The position numbers and the translations under genes were made by a program. From Chloroflexi bacterium AL-N1 (GTDB taxonomy: Bacteria; Chloroflexota; Chloroflexia; Chloroflexales; Roseiflexaceae): a stretch of DNA of 64,000 nucleotides. The stretch is taken from contig WYDT01000023.1 in NCBI GenBank assembly GCA_013122435.1, forward strand, positions 51,193-115,192, written 5' to 3'. Of this stretch, positions 51,467-61,372 are shown one piece after another. Every line of letters begins with the position of its first letter. Position 1 is the first letter of the stretch. The notes beneath the pieces were generated by a model. It saw only the letters and a list, made by a program, of their open reading frames with translations, had not been told where the DNA came from and made no database searches.

Positions 51467-52167
51467 CACGCTTATTCGCTACCACTCGCTGTGACATGCA
51501 GTTACAGCTTCGCAATGGCTTCTACTATGCGACCACCTTCATTGTCATCGTATGGGCTATGCTCTTTATGCAGGTCTCACTGAGCAATCTGGGTTGGTTA
51601 TTACCTGTGCTCATCCTGGGGAACCTGCTGATCAATACATTCTACTTTATTGGCGGCCTGGTGCTGCTTGAGAAAGGTGAGGGGACCCTCTCGGCACAGA
51701 TCGTCACACCATTACGGACAGAAGAGTATCTGTCTGCCAAGATTATTTCACTCACATTCCTGGCACTGCTGGAAAATGTCATCATCGCAAGTCTTTTCTA
51801 TGGTCTTGCATATCAGTTTTTGCCATTGATACTGGGCATCATACTCGCATCGATCATCTATATCCTGGCAGGATTCATCATCGTGGTGGGCTACAACGCC
51901 ATCAACGAATATTTGCTGCCTTCGGTGCTTTACACATCAATACTTGCTGCACCACTATTAACCTACATTGTGCAGTGGGAACACTGGTTGATGTATCTGC
52001 ATCCGCTTCAGGGCCCACTAGTGCTTATGCAGGCCGCTATACAACCAATCATACTCTGGCAGTGGCTGTATGGCATTAGCTACTCGGTGTGCTGGATTAT
52101 CCTATTGTATTCCCTGAGCCAACACGCATTTCGGCGCTTTGTCATTATGGCAGAAGGAGCGAACTAA
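51463..52167 (+). CDS. ABC exporter permease, first of two
   Basis: A 234-residue protein with six hydrophobic helices of ABC-2 type. It includes the segment LLEKGEGTLSAQIVTPLRTEEYLSAK, given here by its core EKGEGTLSAQIVTPLRT, a loop characteristic of the fluoroquinolone-exporter-like permeases. It starts in the four-base overlap with the ATPase gene and ends two bases before the ATG of the second permease. Confidence 0.88.
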   Translation: MTRLFATTRCDMQLQLRNGFYYATTFIVIVWAMLFMQVSLSNLGWLLPVLILGNLLINTFYFIGGLVLLEKGEGTLSAQIVTPLRTEEYLSAKIISLTFLALLENVIIASLFYGLAYQFLPLILGIILASIIYILAGFIIVVGYNAINEYLLPSVLYTSILAAPLLTYIVQWEHWLMYLHPLQGPLVLMQAAIQPIILWQWLYGISYSVCWIILLYSLSQHAFRRFVIMAEGAN

Positions 52168-52168
52168 C

Positions 52169-52912
52169 ATGTATGCACTCAAAGTCATTCAGGCACTCGG
52201 TCCCATCGATGTCAAGAATGTACGACGTGACTCTTTCCTGCGTTGGATGATCATCATTCCAATCGGTCTTGCTATGGCGATACGCTGGGTCTTTCCAGGC
52301 TTGATCGCACAATTGGAATCACTTGTACCGTTTGAAATAACGCCATACTATCAACCCATCGTGGGATACGGTCTGCTCCTCCTCACACCGATCCTGATCG
52401 GCATGGTCATCGGCTTTTTGTTGCTTGACCAAAACGACGACCATACCCTGACTGCTCTACAAGTTACACCGCTATCGCTGCGTGGCTACATGATGTATCG
52501 ACTAGCCATTCCCTCATTCGTCAGCCTACTCGTTACCACCATCGCCATACCGATCGCCGGTGTGAATACATTTGGTCTGATCGAACTCATTCTGGCAGCA
52601 GTATCAGCCGCACCACTTGCACCACTCTTTGCACTGTTTCTTGCAACGTTTGCCCAGAACAAAGTACAGGGATTCGCGCTGATGAAGGGGGCAGGTATCT
52701 TCTTCATCATTCCCATTATTGCCTATTTTGTGCAGACCAGCTGGCAACTGGCCCTGGGCATTGCACCAACCTACTGGCCAGCCATGTTCTACTGGAACCT
52801 TGCCACCGGACAAACACAGGCATGGATATATCTCGCGGTGGGGCTAGTCTACCAGACACTGTTACTCGTTGTTCTGCTCCACAGATTTGAACACGCAACA
52901 CATCGTTCATAG
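52169..52912 (+). CDS. ABC exporter permease, second of two (fluoroquinolone-exporter-like)
   Basis: The ATG at 52169 has AAGGAG nine bases upstream, inside the end of the previous gene. The 247-residue protein starts with a cytoplasmic segment (LGPIDVKNVRRDSFLRWM) typical of fluoroquinolone export permeases, followed by about six helices. The loop DQNDDHTLTALQVTPLSLRGY parallels the equivalent loop of the first permease. It is the last gene of the TetR-controlled unit. The substrate is inferred only from similarity. Confidence 0.85.
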   Translation: MYALKVIQALGPIDVKNVRRDSFLRWMIIIPIGLAMAIRWVFPGLIAQLESLVPFEITPYYQPIVGYGLLLLTPILIGMVIGFLLLDQNDDHTLTALQVTPLSLRGYMMYRLAIPSFVSLLVTTIAIPIAGVNTFGLIELILAAVSAAPLAPLFALFLATFAQNKVQGFALMKGAGIFFIIPIIAYFVQTSWQLALGIAPTYWPAMFYWNLATGQTQAWIYLAVGLVYQTLLLVVLLHRFEHATHRS

Positions 52913-52984
52913 CCCTGTACAATCTCGCCGAACCTCCCACTATGGTATAATGCGGCGCGGTTATCAACAACATGGGAGGTCTTC

Positions 52985-55966
52985 TTGCTGGCCCTGTTTG
53001 CCATTCTGGTCCTACTGCCGTTGCTCTACATCCCCGGATATCTACTCACCTACGCACTGCTCGGGGTAATACAAACAGGTGACACACTGGAACACCATTT
53101 TGAGCGCGTTGTCCTCGGCACATTGCTCAATGGATGGATCGCGTTCACACTGGCACAAATAGGATTCTTTTCGTTCTGGCTGCATCTCTCAATCCTGATA
53201 CTATGCTGTCTTGGCTGCTTTATAGTCTATCGGCGCCGCGCACCGTTGCAGGAAAAGCATAGCCAGTCAGCCTCACCGTCGTTTCTCTCTCGTCTGCGTC
53301 ACAGTGATGCACTACCCTTTATCATCATTAGTTGTATCTTTATCGTCTTGATCAGTCGACCATTCGAGGTCGTACTCGGCGTACGCGACGCGGGTATGTA
53401 TGCCAACACCGGCTTTGCTATTGCCCAGACCGGTGGCATCGTTCAGGACGATCCCATCCTCAAAGAAATCTCAAAGGATCAGCAATCTCCCGATGACACG
53501 CTACGCCTCGCTGCCGAACAAACCGAGAGCAATCTCATCGGCAATCAGCACCCGGAACGCTGGAATGCCACCGGATTGCGCTTTGCAGGCTTCTACATCG
53601 TTGAAGGCGATCTCGCACAAGGGTACGTGACACCGCAAAATTTCCATCTCTTCCCCGTCTGGATTGGTCTTATGACCAGCTTACTGGGAAATGAGGGTGG
53701 CTTATTAGCCACCGGTTTGATGGGGCTTTTGGGCGTATGGAGCGTGGGGATGCTAGGGCGACGCCTCGCAAATATGTGGGTTGGCAGCGTCGCTATGCTA
53801 CTTCTCGCCCTGAATGGCGTACAGGTCTGGTTTAGTCGCTACCCAATGACCGAAACCACCGCCCAATTTCTGATCTTCGCAGGGCTGTACGGGTTTGCCG
53901 TAATGGTGGAAAAAAGCCATCAGTTAGAAGCGAACGACGAGACAACGAACCCTCACTCACTGCTGAGATATCACCGGGAACTGGGAGCATTGATCGCCGG
54001 TCTCGCTTTCGGTCAACTGGCACTCACTCGCATCGACTTTGCGTTAGTTGTGGGGCCAGTGCTCGCTTACATTGGATACATCTGGCTCACTCACCGTTGG
54101 CAACGCCAGCACACACTACTTGCCCTGGCGCTTGGTGCGATGCTGGTGCATGCGGCCATCCATGTCATGACCATTGCACGGGCCTATTTCTTCGATACCT
54201 TGTTTGCACGCCTGCAGGACTATGCACTGGTTGCTATTGCCAGCCTACCCTTCTTAACACCAACACTCCAGGTGAACTATCTCACGCAGGGAGACACCCC
54301 ACTGGGCATTCGGCTTGGTCCAGGCTTGGGCTTCCTCGACACCTCCCGTATCATCCTGGAAGTAGGTGTTGTGCTGTTTGGTATCGGCCTCTTGCTGCTG
54401 ATACACCGTTGGGGCCAACCCGTAATGACACAGGTTGAGCGCATACTGCAGCGACACTCCAGGTGGCTTCTGCAACTAGCGGCACTGGGAGTGTTGATAC
54501 TCGCGCTGTATGGGTACTTTATTCGACCACAGATTCTCTCATCCATCTCAATCTCGGAAGTGGTGCAATGCATCTCCACCGGACAATTCAACACCGGAGC
54601 CTGTCTAACGCTCCAAGGGTATATTGGTGCCCCTATCGCCATCCCTGACACAGATCGTGCTGTGTTCACCATCCCCCTTGCGAATCTGGTCCGTGTTGGC
54701 TGGTACCTCTCACCCATCGGTATCATATTGGGCATTCTCGGGTTTACACTCTGGTGGAAACGTGGCTTTAATCAGGCATCGTGGCTACTACTCATCACTG
54801 GGTTAGTTGCCAGTGTGGTATTTGTGCGCCAGTCATATGGCACCAGCGACCAGACCTACATCTATATCCTGCGCCGCTTTGTTCCTCATGTGTACCCGGT
54901 CTTCTGCCTGAGCATCGCCTACGGGCTGTATGCCCTGAAGGACTGGCGCTGGCAATCCGGTGGTAGTCCAAACCCGTCATTTGTTGGATATGTCCCACGT
55001 ATTCTCGCTGGCGGGCTGGTAGTTACGCTGGTGGTATTTCTGCTGGTCACCAACCAGCGCTTGTATCGGCACACCGAATACGCTGGTGCACTCGATCAAC
55101 TCAGCATAGCAGCACAGCCATTCACATCAGATGATGTGCTTTTGATGCGCGGTGGTTCAGCACAAAATGTACGCGACATTCCCGACATTATTGCGACACC
55201 GCTCAAATACACCTTTGGCTTAAACACCTTTACCATCAAGAGCCCAGAGCCTGGCAACTATACCGACGAGATCAGCAACTATATTCGACACTGGCAAGAA
55301 CAGGGGCGCAACGTGTATGCACTCCTCAGCGCCAGTGGTGGTCTTACATTCCCAGGATTTACGCTCGAACCAACCGGCGATGATGTGACATTGCAACTAC
55401 GTGAATTTCAACAGTTGACCAACCAGAAGCCTTCCAATGTGCAGGATTTTTCGTTGCATTTCAAGGTTTATCGCATCATACCTGCCTCATCTGAACAAGA
55501 AGTACTCGATATCACTGTTGATGATTATGCAACACAGATTCGTGGCTTTTACCGGCCTGAAAACATCGAGGGTGCTACGCTTGCATGGACCCACGGCGAT
55601 GCGCTGCTGCGAATGCCCTGGCCACAAGACCGAGACACGCTCTCTTTCTCCATTGAGCTGGCGGGTGGCCAACGCGCCCCGGAGAACCTACCCAACCAAA
55701 CATGTTTGTCGTTCCGGCCTGAAACCAACTTCTGGATCTCAGATCCAGCCGCACCACCCTTCACACCCCTGACATGTTTTGATATATCTGAACAACCAGA
55801 TACCTATGAGATAAACATCAATCTGCAGGAGCACACCAGATCATCGCCGGAGACGCTTTTGTTACGAATTGACAGCGAGGAGTGGATTCCCGCAGAAGAA
55901 ATACCGGGCGAAAATGATGGGCGACAGTTAGGCGTTTTGTTCGGTGGAATCACCATAATGCCATAA
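52985..55966 (+). CDS. Large polytopic membrane protein, glycosyltransferase GT-C-like
   Basis: The TTG start at 52985 has GGGAGG five bases upstream. The 993-residue protein has about 13-15 membrane helices up to about residue 690 and a C-terminal soluble, extracytoplasmic beta-rich domain of about 300 residues with Cys pairs. After helix 4 comes a long loop with RDAGMYANTGFAIAQTGG, matching the first acidic loop (Asp near the start) of GT-C enzymes that use lipid-phosphate sugars. It probably transfers a sugar, or handles a lipid-linked glycan, on the outer face of the membrane. A small membrane-anchored protein gene follows 10 bp later. Confidence 0.75.
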   Translation: MLALFAILVLLPLLYIPGYLLTYALLGVIQTGDTLEHHFERVVLGTLLNGWIAFTLAQIGFFSFWLHLSILILCCLGCFIVYRRRAPLQEKHSQSASPSFLSRLRHSDALPFIIISCIFIVLISRPFEVVLGVRDAGMYANTGFAIAQTGGIVQDDPILKEISKDQQSPDDTLRLAAEQTESNLIGNQHPERWNATGLRFAGFYIVEGDLAQGYVTPQNFHLFPVWIGLMTSLLGNEGGLLATGLMGLLGVWSVGMLGRRLANMWVGSVAMLLLALNGVQVWFSRYPMTETTAQFLIFAGLYGFAVMVEKSHQLEANDETTNPHSLLRYHRELGALIAGLAFGQLALTRIDFALVVGPVLAYIGYIWLTHRWQRQHTLLALALGAMLVHAAIHVMTIARAYFFDTLFARLQDYALVAIASLPFLTPTLQVNYLTQGDTPLGIRLGPGLGFLDTSRIILEVGVVLFGIGLLLLIHRWGQPVMTQVERILQRHSRWLLQLAALGVLILALYGYFIRPQILSSISISEVVQCISTGQFNTGACLTLQGYIGAPIAIPDTDRAVFTIPLANLVRVGWYLSPIGIILGILGFTLWWKRGFNQASWLLLITGLVASVVFVRQSYGTSDQTYIYILRRFVPHVYPVFCLSIAYGLYALKDWRWQSGGSPNPSFVGYVPRILAGGLVVTLVVFLLVTNQRLYRHTEYAGALDQLSIAAQPFTSDDVLLMRGGSAQNVRDIPDIIATPLKYTFGLNTFTIKSPEPGNYTDEISNYIRHWQEQGRNVYALLSASGGLTFPGFTLEPTGDDVTLQLREFQQLTNQKPSNVQDFSLHFKVYRIIPASSEQEVLDITVDDYATQIRGFYRPENIEGATLAWTHGDALLRMPWPQDRDTLSFSIELAGGQRAPENLPNQTCLSFRPETNFWISDPAAPPFTPLTCFDISEQPDTYEININLQEHTRSSPETLLLRIDSEEWIPAEEIPGENDGRQLGVLFGGITIMP

Positions 55967-55976
55967 TCTGAGACGA

Positions 55977-56495
55977 ATGAGGTTTGTTATCGTGAAAAGA
56001 TATTTTGTTGTCGGTGCACTTATCCTGGCAGGCTATAGCGTTTTTTTCTACACACAGACACAGAGTGTGCGCGAATCAATCTCGCTTGCAACCATCGCCG
56101 ATGCGTTTGGTTATGTTGAAGAAAACCACATAGCGATTGATAATACCTGTTTGTCAGCACCTCAAAGCCACAGTGATTGCCAGATTGTACTAACATATTT
56201 TACTAATCTGACTATCGATGAAATAGACCGCGTCGCATCAAATGAGGCATTTCAGGGCCGCGAGACAGAATCTATCACTCAAGATTTTTTTGACAAACTT
56301 GATCCGCAAAGAGAGGTTTTAGAGGTCAGTTTTGTCGATAACTCGGTAAACACCTATATGTTCTCACCAAAAACGATCCAAAATATTACCTATCAACTAT
56401 CTTTTATCCCCTCGAATGAAAACACCCAATTGACGCAAACGAACACTGGCAACACCAAAAATATCATACATATCGTTGCAACTTCACAAAGATAA
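55977..56495 (+). CDS. Membrane-anchored hypothetical protein
   Basis: A 172-residue protein with an N-terminal helix (YFVVGALILAGYSVFFY) and an extracytoplasmic domain containing two Cys (NTCLSAPQ, SDCQIV) that could form a disulfide. The start may instead be the GTG at 55992. It is not a family I recognise. It follows the GT-C-like gene by 10 bp, so the two are probably cotranscribed and may work together at the cell surface. A hairpin follows directly. Confidence 0.7.
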   Translation: MRFVIVKRYFVVGALILAGYSVFFYTQTQSVRESISLATIADAFGYVEENHIAIDNTCLSAPQSHSDCQIVLTYFTNLTIDEIDRVASNEAFQGRETESITQDFFDKLDPQREVLEVSFVDNSVNTYMFSPKTIQNITYQLSFIPSNENTQLTQTNTGNTKNIIHIVATSQR

Positions 56496-56498
56496 CAA

Positions 56499-56530
56499 GA
56501 CCTGACAGGATATAAGTCACCTGCCAGGTC
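56499..56530. terminator. Hairpin between convergent genes
   Basis: Stem GACCTGACAGG (56499-56509) and CCTGCCAGGTC (56520-56530) with one A-C mismatch and a 10-nt loop. There is no strong T-run. Confidence 0.6.
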
Positions 56531-56553
56531 CGAAAATCAGGAAGTCACTGGAT

Positions 56554-58536
56554 TTAGCGTATCACTAGCGGTAAATAGAGCGATGATGTAGTTGGCGCTG
56601 TCAGATCCAGCCCAACAATCACTGGATCGTGATCTGATGAACGATAGGCTTTTGTCTCGTACAACAGGTCCTGCGCGTCTTTCTTGAAGCTCGTGTCGTA
56701 ATCAAAAATATCTGGTTCATCAGCATTGATATGCCACTCGGTGGCTCCGGTCACTTTGGGGGTTAGATCCTCCGACGACAAAGCGTGATCAAGGTAACCA
56801 AACTGGCCATCAAAAACATAGGAATAGGCTGCTGCGCCACCAAACTGAGCGATGAGATTGGTGTATCCCGCTGCTGTAAGGGTGCGGATGGGGTCTTCCA
56901 TCGCGTAGGCATTCAAATCACCAATGATCAGCACATTATTGGGCTCACCTTCGATCGATTTATCAGTCAGCCAATCGACCATAGCCTGTGTTGCGATGGT
57001 ACGAGTCTGATTACAATTCCCCTGCCCATCACCTGTGTCTGGATCGCCAATATCGTCACAATCGCTCCCTTTGGACTTGAGATGACCAACCGCAACCGTA
57101 ACCTGCTCGTCAGTAGCTTCTTCGACAAATGTCTGGGCAAGGACCGGACGATTCTTCGTATCGATAAATCGATCATCAACTGATGAGTCAAGAATAGCAA
57201 AATCACCCGTTGGAGAAACCGTATCGGTCTTGTAGATCAAGGCCACCTTGATCGCGTCGGTACCAATTGTGCCGGTATCGATGAACGAATAAGTTTCTTT
57301 ACCAATTGCGGTGTTTAATCCAGTAACCAAATCTTGCGTGGCGGTAATGGTATTGTTTTCGATTTCAACCAGACCAACAATATCAGCGTTGATAGAGACA
57401 AGGGCACTGATAACTTTAGTGCGCTGCCGCTCGAACTCATCAGGCTGATCTGCATCGGCGCCACGGCACTCTAGATCGCCATTTGGACCACAGATTTCGT
57501 TTCCATCATCCAGTGTGGTAAAGTAGTTCAGCACATTGAAACTGGCCACTTTGAGCGTTCCACCAACATCATCTGGCGCAGCAGTCCGTTCATTGACGGC
57601 TGTATAATCTGCCTCGGCTGTCGGCTGAATACGATAACGACCAAAGGTATCGCCCAGCACACCAACAACATTAGCGACCCGATCACCACCGCGAAAACGA
57701 TTCTCAAGCGTGAATGGCTCACCATTGGGATGGCGTGACGGATCAGGATTACTACTGCTCCGACCATCATCCAGGGTAATGCGCCGCAATGTATTGGCTT
57801 CCTGCAATGCAATCGCATCATCACCAGGCATCACTACATTCGTTGGCTGGAATGGTCGATCACCAGACGAAAGTACAATTTCACCGAAGCGATCAAAATT
57901 GAAGTACTCAACAATCATCAGATCCTGCGGGAAACGCAGCAGCATCCCTTCATATGCCTCATACACATCCAGCGCAGCAACGGGCAACTCGAGATCAAGT
58001 GGTGTGATAGGCGTATCAGCCTCACCACAATCAAGGATTTCAACAGCTCCTGCAAGCTGGGTTTGAGAACTTGCCCCATCAGAGGTCTCAAACTCGCCGA
58101 CGGTTCCTTCCACTCGGACACGCTGTCCAACAGTGATCGGCTGTGTGCCATAATCATCACCAAGGAAAACAAATATACCCTCAGAAGTAACAGTCAACGT
58201 ATCAGTATCATCAAGCTCTTCTTGTATATAAAAACCCTCTAAACCGGGGAAATCACCAGTAACAACCGCTTCAACCGTCTGCACGCCGCCAAAATCTGTA
58301 TCAAATGTTGCACCAGAACCCTGGATCTGATGAATAAACGTCGCCTCAGCATCGCAGGTGCCAATCGCATCAGGTGTAGACGTATTCCCAATTTCCGTTA
58401 CTACCAAAGCGTCTGTTCGTGCTGCAACGTGATTCGACCATGGCCCAATTCCAACCACGACTGTAGACAACATGACTAACATCGACAATACAATCAAGGT
58501 AAGTTTGTTATGCAAAAATGTGCATAGTACAGTCAC
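56554..58536 (-). CDS. ExeM/NucH-family secreted endonuclease
   Basis: The GTG start at 58536 has AAGGA eight bases upstream and leads into a signal peptide (LTLIVLSMLVMLSTVVVGIG). The 660-residue protein has an N-terminal OB-fold/lamin-like region (IHQIQGSG, VEAVVTGDFPGLEGFYIQEE), characteristic of ExeM/NucH nucleases. The DNase I-like catalytic domain from about 330 has VASFNVLNYFTTL, VGLVEIENN, VGHLKSKGSDC, IIGDLNAYAMEDPI and SSDHDPVIVGL. Extracellular nucleases of this type degrade DNA in biofilm or for nutrition. The C-terminus is SSLYLPLVIR, a tail shared with other secreted proteins of the phylum by my recall. It is not in an operon with its neighbours. Confidence 0.9.
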   Translation of the reverse strand: MTVLCTFLHNKLTLIVLSMLVMLSTVVVGIGPWSNHVAARTDALVVTEIGNTSTPDAIGTCDAEATFIHQIQGSGATFDTDFGGVQTVEAVVTGDFPGLEGFYIQEELDDTDTLTVTSEGIFVFLGDDYGTQPITVGQRVRVEGTVGEFETSDGASSQTQLAGAVEILDCGEADTPITPLDLELPVAALDVYEAYEGMLLRFPQDLMIVEYFNFDRFGEIVLSSGDRPFQPTNVVMPGDDAIALQEANTLRRITLDDGRSSSNPDPSRHPNGEPFTLENRFRGGDRVANVVGVLGDTFGRYRIQPTAEADYTAVNERTAAPDDVGGTLKVASFNVLNYFTTLDDGNEICGPNGDLECRGADADQPDEFERQRTKVISALVSINADIVGLVEIENNTITATQDLVTGLNTAIGKETYSFIDTGTIGTDAIKVALIYKTDTVSPTGDFAILDSSVDDRFIDTKNRPVLAQTFVEEATDEQVTVAVGHLKSKGSDCDDIGDPDTGDGQGNCNQTRTIATQAMVDWLTDKSIEGEPNNVLIIGDLNAYAMEDPIRTLTAAGYTNLIAQFGGAAAYSYVFDGQFGYLDHALSSEDLTPKVTGATEWHINADEPDIFDYDTSFKKDAQDLLYETKAYRSSDHDPVIVGLDLTAPTTSSLYLPLVIR

Positions 58537-59005
58537 AATCGCATCCTTTCATAAGGTGGTTTCATGTCGTTGTATACCACAGCAAATCGTACAAGACCTA
58601 CTTGCTATGGATACGTGTTATCGGCATAACATGGTAAACAGCGGTGCGTACTGTACCCGAAGATTAGCATTCCCGCAACCTACGGAATAAGTAGAATTGG
58701 GGTGCCAGCGAGATTCGCGCGTGCCTACACGCGCAGGATTATTGCCTGATGACTCGGTCTTCATCAGCGGTGTAGCAGGTCCTGATTGCACACTGATCGA
58801 GTCAGCTTTACTCCTTTGTGAGGGATGCGGCATGATGCTACCATACAAACGTTTATGCACAATGAAAGGAGGCGCGGCATTTCTCCGCGTGCCAAAAGGC
58901 AGCGGGTTCATGCCATATGTGCTATGATCGGGAAAACCTGCTCATTTACTCCTCTTACAGTGCCTTAACCACAGAGTGGCTGATAGCAGCCATGTTAGGA
59001 CGGGA
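58537..59005. other. Intergenic region of 469 bp
   Basis: It holds the nuclease promoter. ORFs on both strands (58697-58927 plus, 58618-58911 minus) overlap each other and lack ribosome-binding sites and family features. A GC-rich inverted repeat (GCGCGTG..CACGCGC, about 58716-58733) lies within. I support no gene here. Confidence 0.5.
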
Positions 59006-59740
59006 CTAGAAGGCACTGGCTGTCAGGCGAACAATAATTTCATTGACATCGACATCATCTGGCTGGGATACGGCATGCAAAACGGCTCTGGCGATCATAT
59101 CCGGGGTTAGGGCAGTTTTACGGAATTCTTTCAAAGCATCTTTTGCTGAATCGTCTGTAATATCAGAACCGAGCTCTGTCTCCACCACACCAGGAGAGAT
59201 GGTGGTCACACGGATGTTTTTCGATTCCTGCCGCAGCCCTTCGGAGATCGCCCAAACAGCATATTTGGTCGCACAGTAGACTGCACCGGTAGGTACTACC
59301 ACATGTGCGCCGATGGATGCGGTGTTGATAAACTGACCACCGCCTTGCGCTTCCATAATCGGCAGACCAGCCGCAATGCCATTTAATACGCCCCGGATAT
59401 TCACATTAATCATGGTGTCCCATTCCTCGACTTTCAGGGCATTCATCGGAGATAGAGGCATCACGCCTGCATTGTTAAAAATGACATCGACGCGACCAAA
59501 TGTGTCTTTGGCAAACTCAACAAATGCTTTCACATCTGCGCGATCAGTGACATCAACCGCTTTGAATTCTGCTGTACCACCGGATGCGTGAATCTCCTCG
59601 ACTAGCTTTTCTAGCTTGTCTGTCCGCCGTGCCCCCAAAACAACTTTTGCACCATTTTGGGCGAGTAGCTTTGCAGTGGCTTCACCAATACCGCTACTTG
59701 CTCCGGTGATAGCAATGACTTTGTTCTCTACGTTTAACAT
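59006..59740 (-). CDS. Short-chain dehydrogenase/reductase
   Basis: A 244-residue classical SDR with the NAD(P)-binding motif GASSGIGEATA, Asp for adenine binding (VDVTD), NNAG, catalytic Ser in NTASIGA and Tyr-Lys in YCATKYA. The basic residue after strand 2 (GARRTDKL) favours NADP. Relatives include YdfG-like serine/3-hydroxy acid dehydrogenases. It is divergent from an AraC regulator gene, a common arrangement in which the regulator controls the oxidoreductase. AGGAGAG precedes the ATG. Confidence 0.93.
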   Translation of the reverse strand: MLNVENKVIAITGASSGIGEATAKLLAQNGAKVVLGARRTDKLEKLVEEIHASGGTAEFKAVDVTDRADVKAFVEFAKDTFGRVDVIFNNAGVMPLSPMNALKVEEWDTMINVNIRGVLNGIAAGLPIMEAQGGGQFINTASIGAHVVVPTGAVYCATKYAVWAISEGLRQESKNIRVTTISPGVVETELGSDITDDSAKDALKEFRKTALTPDMIARAVLHAVSQPDDVDVNEIIVRLTASAF

Positions 59741-60213
59741 GGTAACTCTCCTTTTTGTTTCGGTTAGTTTGCCTGAGAGAAATATACCGCCAGAGACTTC
59801 GATGCTCTGAGCACTGACCTATTGGCAGTCTTTGGAAAGGGTTTGGTGTAGCAGTATCTCAGTTGCTGTGCAATAGCTTTACCGCTCATCAATCGCAGAG
59901 ACAACATGTTTTCTGCCTCGTTGCTGCGATACGTCACGATGACATCCTCCCTTTTGTACAAGCACCAAAGCAGTATTTCTAACCAACCTTCGGCTTAATC
60001 TTGTTATCAAAACAATTTTTGTTGTGTCTTGTGCCATTGCCGCATCCTTTCATTCCTTTCTTGACATGAGTTCATCATAGGGTTGAAAAGTCTGGATCTA
60101 AATACACAAACCTCGCATATTATTGCCTAATCCTCTCAGGCAAGCTGTTGGCAAGAAAAAAATATACTCTATAATGAGCGCATGAGAACGGTTACATCAA
60201 TCAGGAAACCAGC
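59741..60213. other. Divergent SDR/AraC promoter region with a possible small ORF
   Basis: 473 bp between divergent genes. On the minus strand a GTG at 59937 with GGGAGG eight bases upstream opens a 57-codon frame ending at 59764 (begins TYRSNEAENMLSLRLMSGKA). It has no recognised family and may be a remnant. Promoters for both flanking genes must lie in 59960-60210. Confidence 0.4.
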
Positions 60214-61134
60214 ATGGTGATTGAAACACTGAAGCACGGTCCAGCTATTAGTGCATGTCAAGAACTGGCGGCAGTAGTGACACGGCATACCAATGAGAAG
60301 GGGAACGGTGTCCACCAAACTGCTATCAGTCAGTTAGAATTTATGCGGGAATCTGCTGTTTCCACAGCAATCTACAGCGTCTCTGAACCGCTTCTTGCCA
60401 TCGTTATTCAGGGCAAAAAAGAAGCATTGCTGGGAGAGGAAACATATCAGTATGGCGTAGCTCAGTATCTCGTCGTCTCGGTGGATTTGCCACTCAGTGG
60501 ATTTGTGGTGGAGGCGACGCCAGACACACCGTATTTAGGGTTGAAGCTGAACTTAGATTCAGTCCAACTCTGTGACGTTATTGCTCACATCCGACCCAGC
60601 ACGGGGAAGCAAGACACTTCGGTTAGAGGCTTGTTCGTGAGCGACGCCGATGCAGCGTTGATTGATTGCACCATCAGACTGACCCATCTGCTGGATACGC
60701 CGCAGGATATCCCATTTCTGGCTCCAATGATTATACGCGAAATCTACTACCGTCTTTTACTCGGCGAACAAAGCGAAGCGGTGCGCCAAATCGCGACATC
60801 CGGCAGCAATATGCAGCGCGTTGCTGCGGTCATCAGACTGATTCAGGCACATTTTACACAGTCGCTACGGGTGGAGGACTTGGCTGAGCACGCCAATATG
60901 TCTCCTTCATCCTTCCATCGCCATTTTAAGGAAGTTACCTCAATGAGTCCGCTGCAATATCAGAAACAATTGAGGCTCCTGGAAGCACGTCGACTGATGC
61001 TTGCCGAAAGTGCCAATGCGACCAATGCAGCCTATCAGGTCGGTTATGAAAGTCCTTCACAATTCAGCCGGGAATATTCCCGCATGTTTGGGGTACCACC
61101 CATCAAAGATATTGCACGTTTACGGATAACTTGA
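60214..61134 (+). CDS. AraC-family transcriptional regulator
   Basis: A 306-residue protein with an AraC N-terminal cupin-like domain (about 20-190; SEPLLAIVIQGKKEALLGEETYQYG given by its core EPLLAIVIQGKKEALLG). The C-terminal double helix-turn-helix (about 205-300) has VEDLAEHANMSPSSFHRHFK and AAYQVGYESPSQFSREYSRMFG. It is divergent from the SDR gene, which it probably activates in response to a small molecule. Confidence 0.93.
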   Translation: MVIETLKHGPAISACQELAAVVTRHTNEKGNGVHQTAISQLEFMRESAVSTAIYSVSEPLLAIVIQGKKEALLGEETYQYGVAQYLVVSVDLPLSGFVVEATPDTPYLGLKLNLDSVQLCDVIAHIRPSTGKQDTSVRGLFVSDADAALIDCTIRLTHLLDTPQDIPFLAPMIIREIYYRLLLGEQSEAVRQIATSGSNMQRVAAVIRLIQAHFTQSLRVEDLAEHANMSPSSFHRHFKEVTSMSPLQYQKQLRLLEARRLMLAESANATNAAYQVGYESPSQFSREYSRMFGVPPIKDIARLRIT

Positions 61135-61372
61135 ACATTGGCTGTCCCGTTCGTGTTGAGATTAAACCTCGACTGCATGAGGTACCAGCAAGTTACATAA
61201 CGATTGTATGGCTCGTAGGGCTGGGTAGGTTAACCGCTGGATACAGGCTCTCCGGTGAGTGAAAAGAAGAAGAGAATAAAGATAATTCTGATAGTCTGAC
61301 CTAACAGTCTCGTTCACAAATATCTCCAAATCAGTTCAACCTATAAACGCTATTCAGGAATAATCCGCCTTC

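Noticed and set aside
58618..58927. Overlapping ORFs on both strands between the nuclease and SDR genes
   Set aside because: They overlap each other, lack start signals and show no domain; possibly remnants, but nothing can be supported.
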